Under the pieces are notes generated by a model. The model ran no database searches. It was not told where the DNA came from and saw only the letters and a list, made by a program, of their open reading frames with translations. From Flavobacteriaceae bacterium UBA7446 (GTDB lineage Bacteria > Bacteroidota > Bacteroidia > Flavobacteriales > Flavobacteriaceae), in NCBI GenBank assembly GCA_002478685.1, contig DLPY01000052.1, positions 1 to 12,647 on the forward strand: 12,647 bases of DNA, read 5' to 3'. Of the stretch, positions 6,361 to 12,647 are shown piece by piece (the stretch's first letter is position 1; each line of letters opens with the position of its first letter). Both the position numbers and the translations under genes were made by a program.

Positions 6361-6603
6361 TGAAGCATAAAATCCGTTTCTACTCTGCGTTTACGCCCCT
6401 CTACAAGTGCACATTCTCGGATGCCGTTGTAAGGGATACGTGTCACAAAGCGAACAGGAATGCCATAGTAGGCAAGCGATACCGCTGCATTGGACTCACC
6501 ACCGTCATATAATGAAATCGAAAGAATTGGTCTTAAAGAAACTTAAATATCAAGGCGACGCTTAGCGCAACATGATCTCAACGAAAGTGACTGCTTTTTT
6601 CAT
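6361..6603 (-). pseudogene. kdgK: Truncated, frameshifted 2-keto-3-deoxygluconate kinase remnant
   Basis: Read from the ATG at 6603, the minus strand gives MKKAVTFVEIMLR, then an in-frame TAA, ASP, a TGA where a Gly is expected, and YLSFFKTNSFDFII. A frameshift near 6507 then moves to a frame giving GGESNAAVSLAYYGIPVRF, continuing as TRIPYN and ETDFMLHC. This is the N-terminal part of a PfkB-family KDG kinase, which phosphorylates 2-keto-3-deoxygluconate in uronate, pectin or alginate breakdown. Only about 80 of the usual ~330-345 codons remain, and they lack the PfkB C-terminal catalytic region, so it is inactive. It starts 28 bases after the sugar transporter stop, as in a former two-gene operon. 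It ends at the dispersed repeat (6333-6360). Confidence 0.85.
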
Positions 6604-6631
6604 GCGTACTAGTTAAGTTATTTATATAATT

Positions 6632-7930
6632 CTATTTCTTGAGTCGTTGTCCCCATACGGCAAAGACAAAAATAATGAGATAACAAGGGATCAGGATATA
6701 ATAACTTTCCTTTGCCGCCAAGGCTAATGCATCTACAGGTTGTAGTCCCGAGTTGATGAGCGCTTGTTTTCCACTGTCGACAAGACGACCATACAATGGT
6801 GGAATTATGGCGCCTCCTGAAATGGCCATAATAAGTAAGGCAGCAGCAGTTTTGGTATGTCTACCGAGGCCGTCTAAAGTCAAGGGCCATACCGCAGGCC
6901 AAACCAGCGCGTTGGCAATACCTAATGCTGCTACAAAAAGAACTGATGTAAATCCAGTAGTACTAATTATACAAAAGCTAAATAAAAGTCCAATCATGGC
7001 GCTGATTTGCAAGGCCATCTTCTGACTTAAATATTTTGGTATCAACACAACGCCTAAAGCATAAGTAACCACCATCGCCATTAGCGTAAAGGTGGTAAAG
7101 AATTTAGCTTTTGTTGCCGATATGCCTAGGGCGAGTCCATAGGCAATGATAGTATCTCCAGCTATCACCTCAGCGCCAACATATACAAATAAGGTGAGCA
7201 TCCCAAACCAAAGGTGTGGGTATTGAAAAATGGTTTTCTTGGATCCAACCTGTGTTTCCTCTTTAGCACTAGCTTCTGCCTCCACGTGAGGAAGAGGTGC
7301 GCGACGCATTAATAACCCTAGCACAAATAAAACGACCGACATGACAAGGTAGGGAACAAAAACACTCTCGGCCATTTGATCTAAAAGGACGGCATTTTCA
7401 TCTGCAGAAACTTGATTTACAAGGTCTTTAACTTCATCAATTCCACTTAAAAGTAAAGCGCCAAAAATAACTGAACCCAATGCACCTGCAACCTTATTAG
7501 CAATTCCCATAATGGCAATGCGTTTGGCTCCACTTTCAATGGGTCCCAAAATCGTAATATATGGATTGGAAGCAGTTTGCAATATGGTCATGCCCGTTCC
7601 TTGGATAAAAATACCTGCCAAAAACATCCAATATGTTCTAGCTTCGGCTGCAGGGATAAAGACCAAAGCACCAGCAGCCATGAGAAACAACCCAATTGAC
7701 ATGCCTTTTTTATAGCCTATTTTCTGTAACAAATAAGATGATGGTAAGGCCATAATAACAAACGATATATATGATGCTGAAGCGACTAAATATGACTGGG
7801 CTTCTGTTAGCTCATTAATAGTTTTCATAAATGGAATCAGTGCCCCGTTTACCCAAGTGATAAAGCCGAAAATAAAAAACAATCCTGCAATTATGACAAT
7901 AGCTGTCTTATTGGATTTTACTGATTTCAT
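6632..7930 (-). CDS. FucP-family sugar:cation symporter (MFS)
   Basis: The 432-residue protein has about twelve transmembrane helices with a central charged loop near residues 215-232. It carries the family traits GFITWVNGALIPFMK in helix 1, LQKIGYKKG between helices 2 and 3, and LQTASNPYITILGP (117-130) in helix 4, all typical of fucose/glucose/galactose permeases of Bacteroidota. It would import a monosaccharide across the inner membrane with a proton or sodium ion. The kdgK remnant just downstream suggests the original substrate was a uronate or a KDG precursor such as the alginate product DEH; this is inference, and other sugars are possible. The gene itself shows no damage. An inverted repeat at 8001-8038 lies 71 bases upstream of the ATG. 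Confidence 0.9.
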   Translation of the reverse strand: MKSVKSNKTAIVIIAGLFFIFGFITWVNGALIPFMKTINELTEAQSYLVASASYISFVIMALPSSYLLQKIGYKKGMSIGLFLMAAGALVFIPAAEARTYWMFLAGIFIQGTGMTILQTASNPYITILGPIESGAKRIAIMGIANKVAGALGSVIFGALLLSGIDEVKDLVNQVSADENAVLLDQMAESVFVPYLVMSVVLFVLGLLMRRAPLPHVEAEASAKEETQVGSKKTIFQYPHLWFGMLTLFVYVGAEVIAGDTIIAYGLALGISATKAKFFTTFTLMAMVVTYALGVVLIPKYLSQKMALQISAMIGLLFSFCIISTTGFTSVLFVAALGIANALVWPAVWPLTLDGLGRHTKTAAALLIMAISGGAIIPPLYGRLVDSGKQALINSGLQPVDALALAAKESYYILIPCYLIIFVFAVWGQRLKK

Positions 7931-8000
7931 TTATTAAAAATAAGGCATTATTATTGTTTGATTATCAAAATAATGTCATGATATACACTAGAGTTTAATG

Positions 8001-8038
8001 GCCAAACAATAAAATTTACGAAATGTATTTATTTTGGC
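8001..8038. promoter_or_regulatory. 38-bp inverted repeat upstream of the sugar transporter
   Basis: GCCAAA (8001-8006) pairs with TTTGGC (8033-8038). After a 2-base bulge, ATAAA (8009-8013) pairs with TTTAT (8028-8032), and a small ATTT/AAAT hairpin sits in the loop. It lies between the receptor stop and the transporter start, both on the minus strand. No T-run follows on either strand, so a terminator is unlikely. An operator or a leader-RNA hairpin for the transporter gene is more plausible. Confidence 0.4.
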
Positions 8039-8116
8039 GATGCTCAGTTGATTAATAAATAATCCATATATAGGTTATGATAATTCAAACTAGCGTTTCT
8101 CAATCAAGCTTTTTTA

Positions 8117-10378
8117 TCAAAAAATTGGTTTCGCTTTTTTAAAACCTAATTGCTTCCAGCGAATTCCCACAAAAACCCGAATACCCTGGTTGGAAGCATA
8201 AACATAAGAAGGGTCAAAAGTTAAGGCATAGGGGTTGTTTGCAGTTTGCAATACGTTTCCAGAGCTATCAAAAGATACTTGCTTATCAAATGGGTCAAAA
8301 GCCCGTGCAATACTATTGGCTGGGGGTGTGAAATTTAAAATATTTTTAACCCCACCAAAAGTTTCAAAAGCACCACCCCAATCTTTAGTGAGTTGAATAT
8401 TAACAATATTAAACGTTTGAGAAAAGGATGGTCTAGGGTCTAGTGCGCCAAGTGTGGGCAGTTTAAGTGGACCTGTGATTGTACCGGTCAAGTCAAGGGT
8501 AAGGTCACTTTGGTGCCATTTTTTTTCTATTTTCCACACCCCCTGAAAACGCTCTGTCAAATAGGGGCGACTTTTAATGCCGGCTTCTTCTGCGAAAGTA
8601 TCAATGTAAGTGGCGCCCAGATTAATACGAATGCCATTTTGGTTTACAAGGTTTGCGTTTAGTGATGCTCCTGTTGAAATAGATGAACCATCCAAATTAT
8701 CGTAAATAATTTTATTTGGATTTGTATCATAATCAGGAATAATCTTATTTGAAAAAACAGTGTGGAATAAGCTAAAGTCAATATCAAAAATAGCGCCTTG
8801 TTTTAAGTAAAACTTTTTGACATAGTTCAGGTTTACATTCCATGATTTTTCAGGTGCCAATTCATCAACAAAAACCACCTCCCTGGCGCCTGTTAAGGCA
8901 GCATGGTCTTCTGTAAATACTTGAGCAACACGATACCCCGTGCCTGCACTCAATCTAAAAATAGCACTCTTATTAAGGTTGTTAATTTTGTAATTTATTC
9001 TTGGCGTAAAAATACTTCCATGGATAGAATTGTGGTCATATCTTAGACCTAAAAGCAAGGTATTTGATGCATCTATTTTTGTTTCGTTTTGCAAAAAGAC
9101 ACCTGGTAAATGAGTAACACCGGCATTGTTATTGTACACTGCTGAAGTATCATCGTCATAATACGTGTATCGGTAAGCAAGTCCAATAAGGAAATCATTT
9201 TTTTGTAACGTTTTGTTCCAAATCATTTGACCAAAGCCAATGGATTGCTTGGCGTTAAAAAGTGTTGTACCATAAACTGAATTTTGGTTATGGTCATTGA
9301 AGCTGAACTGCAAAGACAAGTTGCTGTTGAATTGGTAGTTCCCAAATGCTTCTATTCTAGCGGTGTATATACTTTCGCCATAAACTTGGTCACCTCCTCT
9401 GTACTTTGATGACCAATTCATTTGGCCACCCCATCGATCTTCATAAACAAATCGCGCAGCCAATGACAACTTATCGCCAAACGTTAACTTGTTGAAAATA
9501 GAGAAGCGATCTTGTAAAGTCAAATCTGTAAATCCGTCTCCGTTGTTATCAATTGGGTTACTATAATTGTAATAGTTTACACCAAGCAGTCCCGAAGAAC
9601 GTGACGATAGATGGTACTTATACCCCAAGTCTGTGTTTGCTTCACCCCAACCAGAAAAGAAGGTTTCTATCGAAAACTTTGATGTATTTTCGGGAAGTTT
9701 GGTTATTAAATTTATCACGCCTCCTATGGCCTCAGATCCATATAGTGTGGACGCAGGTCCCTTAACAATTTCGATACGCTCAATTAGTGATTGTGGAATT
9801 CCCGAAAGACCATAAACGGTTGACAAGCCACTAACTATTGGAAGACCATCAATAAGCACCATGGTATAACTTCCTTCTTGTCCATTAATGCGAATATCTC
9901 CTGTATTACATACGTTGCAATTGAGCTGTGGTCGGATGCCGTTTACATTTTCTAGAGCTTCAAAAACAGAAGCTGTTGGGTTTGCTTTAAAGAAGGTCTT
10001 GCCATAAACCTCAACAGGTACAGGGCTATCAAGTTTTGAAACTGATTTAAGCGTTCCAGATATAACGACTTCTTCTAGCGAATCTTCAGGTGCTAATTCA
10101 ATAATCCCCAAATCGTATTGGCCATTGGAAATTACAATGGTTTTGGTTTTATAGCCTATGTATGATATGGTGAGTTTGGGAGTCTTAATATCTGTTGAAA
10201 TGGAAAAGGCGCCCTTTTTGTCAGTGATTACGCCAATAGCAGTTTCATTGAGATAAACGTTAGCGTTTACCAATGGGTCACCATTGAAAAAGACCCTGCC
10301 GCTTACTCTAAAGTTTTGTGCATTTAAGACAAATACCGAAAAGAAAATTATAAATAGGTTTAAGCGAAAGGAATTCAT
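8117..10378 (-). CDS. TonB-dependent outer-membrane receptor
   Basis: The 753-residue protein has a signal peptide (MNSFRLNLFIIFFSVFVLNA), which is why I chose the ATG at 10378 over one seven codons upstream. An N-terminal carboxypeptidase-regulatory-like beta-sandwich follows (~24-95), then a plug domain (~115-228) and a 22-strand-type beta-barrel ending in a terminal Phe, as outer-membrane barrels do. EEVVISGTL (102-110) is a possible TonB box. The plug has INGQEGSYTMVLIDGLP and VKGPASTLYGSEAIGGVINLITK, both classic. It imports a bound ligand across the outer membrane with TonB-ExbBD energy. It has no SusD partner, so a metal chelate, cofactor or similar small ligand fits better than a glycan. 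A CNVC pair (Cys154, Cys157) stands out in the plug. The ligand cannot be named. Confidence 0.92.
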   Translation of the reverse strand: MNSFRLNLFIIFFSVFVLNAQNFRVSGRVFFNGDPLVNANVYLNETAIGVITDKKGAFSISTDIKTPKLTISYIGYKTKTIVISNGQYDLGIIELAPEDSLEEVVISGTLKSVSKLDSPVPVEVYGKTFFKANPTASVFEALENVNGIRPQLNCNVCNTGDIRINGQEGSYTMVLIDGLPIVSGLSTVYGLSGIPQSLIERIEIVKGPASTLYGSEAIGGVINLITKLPENTSKFSIETFFSGWGEANTDLGYKYHLSSRSSGLLGVNYYNYSNPIDNNGDGFTDLTLQDRFSIFNKLTFGDKLSLAARFVYEDRWGGQMNWSSKYRGGDQVYGESIYTARIEAFGNYQFNSNLSLQFSFNDHNQNSVYGTTLFNAKQSIGFGQMIWNKTLQKNDFLIGLAYRYTYYDDDTSAVYNNNAGVTHLPGVFLQNETKIDASNTLLLGLRYDHNSIHGSIFTPRINYKINNLNKSAIFRLSAGTGYRVAQVFTEDHAALTGAREVVFVDELAPEKSWNVNLNYVKKFYLKQGAIFDIDFSLFHTVFSNKIIPDYDTNPNKIIYDNLDGSSISTGASLNANLVNQNGIRINLGATYIDTFAEEAGIKSRPYLTERFQGVWKIEKKWHQSDLTLDLTGTITGPLKLPTLGALDPRPSFSQTFNIVNIQLTKDWGGAFETFGGVKNILNFTPPANSIARAFDPFDKQVSFDSSGNVLQTANNPYALTFDPSYVYASNQGIRVFVGIRWKQLGFKKAKPIF

Positions 10379-10584
10379 TTTTCGATACAAAAGTATCATA
10401 TCAAATTATCAAAAAAAATAATGTTCAAATAATTACGTTATTTAAGGGTATAGCTTAATATGCTTTTGTAAAGGTCAAATTATTAATTATATTGAGCTAA
10501 GTAATTTATTTAAATAAAAGGTTAATAATTATAAATTTAATTTTATGGATTAAATTTTAATAAGAAAATTAAAAGTTCAAAAAT

Positions 10585-10600
10585 TTAGTTAGATAACTAA
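10585..10600. promoter_or_regulatory. 16-bp palindrome in the receptor/adhesin divergent spacer
   Basis: TTAGTTA (10585-10591) and TAACTAA (10594-10600) are exact reverse complements with a 2-base spacer. It lies 55 bases upstream of the adhesin ATG in the 277-base spacer that also leads the receptor gene on the other strand. A second small inverted repeat (AAATAA at 10427-10432, TTATTT at 10438-10443) lies nearer the receptor. The AT content makes chance palindromes common, so this is only a candidate operator. No clear Bacteroidota promoter could be placed. Confidence 0.3.
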
Positions 10601-10655
10601 TTACATTTCTGATTTTTTTTAAGCTATATTTCAATAAATCATATCTAAAAAAACT

Positions 10656-12647
10656 ATGGTGACATTAAGAAGGTTTTGTTCTTTACCGACATTAGTTTTT
10701 TTTGTTTTTTTTGTATTTCCAAAGTTAACGCAAGCTCAAGATAATTCAAACAACTTTTCTATTGCTCAAGTAATAGTAAATTCATGCCAAGGATACATCG
10801 AGATTTCAGTTCAAGCTAATCCAAGTGATGTTATCACTTATCAGTGGTACGCCAGTGATGACGGTACTGAAAATGGAAATTTTAGTATAATTGACGGTGA
10901 AACATTTAGAACCTTATTTACTAACCCTGGTTATTACAGGGTTATAATTACAAATACTTCAACCAACGAGGTTATTGAAGAGGAATACGAGCTATATCCG
11001 CCATTCGATTTAGCAATTCAAGATCTTTTTTCAGGCCTAATTTGTAATAACGATGCTAATTCGGGTGCAATATTAGCGTACTTTAACAATGGTTCAAGCC
11101 CTTATACCTACACTTTAGCTGATAGTAATGGTGCGGAAGTAACAAACGGTGCAACTACCCAGGGACAGGAGACTTTATTAATTGAAAACCTAGCTGTTGG
11201 AATATATACCTTAACATGGTCAGACAGTTTAGGATGTTCTGGTACAACCGATATTGAGGTTGAATCACCTCCAGCACTTGAAGCCACATTTACTAATACC
11301 AATGCGCTTTGCTTTGGGGGAAATGGTGATGTTACTTTTTCTGTTAATGGTGGCTGGGGTAAAGACTACAAAGTTCAGCTGCTAAACCCATCTTCAGCTG
11401 TAATTCCTATTCCTGGTTCTACTTTTATAAATACTAACGATGGTCCTTATTATGATATAGGTGATGGACAGAATATAAATGTTGCCAGCTTACCAGCGGG
11501 CATATATCAATTGAAGTTTTTTGACAAGCCACTTAATTCACAGTACATCAACCGTTTTAACTTTGACGTAACTGAAACACAGTCATGTATTAGATTAGTA
11601 GAAATTGAAATTGAACAGCCTGACCAATTAGTTGTATTATCATCAAACGTATCGGTCAATGACAGTACTTGTTTCGGGTCAGATGATGGAAGCATACAAA
11701 TAACGCCTACTGGCGGTACACCTCCATATAATTTTACTTGGGTCGCTACTAATGGGGGTGCCATCCCAGCAGGGCAAGGAGTCACGGGAACACTAACAGA
11801 CTTATCGTCAGGAGATTATCAAATTACAGTTACAGACGATAATGGTTGTCAATACACTGACACATATACAATTGATCAGCCAACACAATTGAACTTAGCC
11901 TCAAGTTCTTCTTCAAATGTGTCTTGTAATGGTGGAAGTGACGGTAGTATCACTGTTGAAGTAAGCGGTGGAACGCCTAATTACACATTTTCAATCAATG
12001 GAGCTGTAATTTCACCTACTTCAGCTGCCGGTGACCTATATACCTTTTCTGGATTAAGTGCTGATGATTATACCCTAACAGTAACTGACACTAATAATTG
12101 TACCTCTGATTTATCACAAGTAGACGTAACCATAACAGAACCACAAGCCATAACCCATACCATTAATGATTTTGAATTAGACTGTTTCGGAGATTCAGAC
12201 GGAGTTATCGACGGAACTATTTCTGGTGGAACGCCACCCTATACCATTGCTAGTGATATTTCTGGAACAACAGTTAGTGTAACAACAGATGGTGGTAGCT
12301 TTAGCTTTAATGGATTAGCAGTAGGAAATTATACGTTTACCATAACAGATGACGCAGGGTGTACCACCACAGCTTCTGCTAACGTAACGCAACCCAATCA
12401 AATTTCTGCTGCTACAACAAAAACTGATGTCAGCTGTTTTGGAGATGCAAATGGTAGTATTGACGGTACCATAACAGGTGGAACGGCACCCTATACCATT
12501 ACAAATAATATTACAGCTCAAGTAACCGATGTAGCCACAGATGGTGGTAATTTTAATATTACAGGACTAATCGCTGGAACTTACAACTACACTATAGAAG
12601 ATGCTAACGGATGTACTATTCCGCTAACACATACAATTGATCAGCCA
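10656..12647 (+). CDS. Large SprB-repeat secreted/cell-surface protein (5' part)
   Basis: The frame is open for 664 codons and runs off the right edge. A signal peptide (residues 1-27, cleavage after TQA) is followed by an Ig-like region (~30-115) and then six SprB-type repeats starting at residues 130, 219, 339, 424, 510 and 594. Each unit has the pattern C-F-G-x-x-D/N-G at the start, G-G-T-x-P-Y in the middle, then L-x-x-G-x-Y-x-x-T-x-x-D-x-x-G-C and a closing Q/E-P. SprB is the mobile gliding adhesin of Flavobacterium johnsoniae, exported by the type IX secretion system. Proteins with these repeats are usually thousands of residues long with a T9SS sorting domain at the far end, which would lie outside this window. 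A surface adhesin is the likely role; gliding itself is not shown. Two T8 runs lie in the signal-peptide codons. Confidence 0.88.
   Translation, partial: MVTLRRFCSLPTLVFFVFFVFPKLTQAQDNSNNFSIAQVIVNSCQGYIEISVQANPSDVITYQWYASDDGTENGNFSIIDGETFRTLFTNPGYYRVIITNTSTNEVIEEEYELYPPFDLAIQDLFSGLICNNDANSGAILAYFNNGSSPYTYTLADSNGAEVTNGATTQGQETLLIENLAVGIYTLTWSDSLGCSGTTDIEVESPPALEATFTNTNALCFGGNGDVTFSVNGGWGKDYKVQLLNPSSAVIPIPGSTFINTNDGPYYDIGDGQNINVASLPAGIYQLKFFDKPLNSQYINRFNFDVTETQSCIRLVEIEIEQPDQLVVLSSNVSVNDSTCFGSDDGSIQITPTGGTPPYNFTWVATNGGAIPAGQGVTGTLTDLSSGDYQITVTDDNGCQYTDTYTIDQPTQLNLASSSSSNVSCNGGSDGSITVEVSGGTPNYTFSINGAVISPTSAAGDLYTFSGLSADDYTLTVTDTNNCTSDLSQVDVTITEPQAITHTINDFELDCFGDSDGVIDGTISGGTPPYTIASDISGTTVSVTTDGGSFSFNGLAVGNYTFTITDDAGCTTTASANVTQPNQISAATTKTDVSCFGDANGSIDGTITGGTAPYTITNNITAQVTDVATDGGNFNITGLIAGTYNYTIEDANGCTIPLTHTIDQP
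11043..12647 (+). repeat. Tandem SprB-type repeats, six units in view
   Basis: The units span 11043-11270, 11310-11621, 11670-11882, 11925-12143, 12183-12395 and 12435-12647. Units 3, 5 and 6 are each exactly 213 bases, and start-to-start spacing of the last four is 84-86 codons. Units 5 and 6 are the most alike, sharing DGTI, GGT, PYTI and TDGG blocks at the same offsets. Unit 2 is the most divergent: it is longer and lacks the closing GC motif. Each regular unit carries two cysteines. The array probably continues past the window. Confidence 0.85.

Noticed and set aside
6753..7715. Plus-strand reading frames inside the MFS transporter gene
   Set aside because: They are antisense to a well-conserved transporter and show no independent domain or start signal.
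10388..10395. Minus-strand TACTTTTG matching the Bacteroidota -7 element TAnnTTTG
   Set aside because: It lies about 10 bases from the receptor start codon and has no -33 element at the right distance, so the leader would be implausibly short.
11108..12521. Minus-strand reading frames inside the SprB-repeat region
   Set aside because: They are opposite-strand shadows of the repeat protein: short, overlapping the clear plus-strand frame, and rich in residues produced by antisense repeats.

Overview
The window looks like a piece of a marine-type Flavobacteriaceae (Bacteroidota) chromosome. The reasons are the AT-rich DNA, signal peptides ending in ...AQ, a TonB-dependent receptor with an N-terminal carboxypeptidase-regulatory-like domain, a large secreted protein made of SprB-type repeats, a FucP-type sugar transporter and the near absence of strong Shine-Dalgarno sequences. 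Genus and species cannot be told from the sequence alone. No rRNA, tRNA, CRISPR array or intact transposase was seen.

Layout. Positions 1-436 are non-coding and hold a rho-independent terminator, one copy of a dispersed 28-bp repeat and a near-perfect palindrome. A secreted dipeptidyl-peptidase IV-like S9 protease follows on the plus strand (437-2650). Converging on it is a minus-strand cluster that reads, in transcription order, MerC-domain membrane protein (5683-5300), ZigA/YciC-type COG0523 GTPase (5278-4070), and a His-rich secreted metallophosphoesterase of the purple acid phosphatase type (4026-2677). Divergent from this cluster is a Fur-family regulator (5756-6136). The 72-bp divergent spacer carries a 23-bp inverted repeat that looks like a Zur/Fur operator. 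I read this as a zinc-limitation locus: the regulator senses zinc, the GTPase is a zinc-metallochaperone type, the membrane protein is a plausible metal-handling partner, and the phosphatase is a possible zinc-dependent or zinc-binding periplasmic output.

From 6137 to 6631 there is a degraded stretch: two hairpins, the second copy of the 28-bp repeat, and the broken N-terminal quarter of a 2-keto-3-deoxygluconate kinase gene (kdgK) with two in-frame stops, a frameshift and a truncation exactly at the repeat. Just upstream of it in transcription order is an intact FucP-family sugar MFS transporter (7930-6632), so an old uronate/2-keto-3-deoxygluconate uptake and phosphorylation unit has lost its kinase here. 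A TonB-dependent outer-membrane receptor (10378-8117) lies further upstream on the same strand.

Divergent from the receptor, and running off the right edge, is the start of a large SprB-repeat surface protein (10656 to beyond 12647) with six repeat units in the window. Its signal peptide is encoded across two runs of eight T, with a third T8 run in the upstream region, which makes it a candidate for slippage-driven variation.
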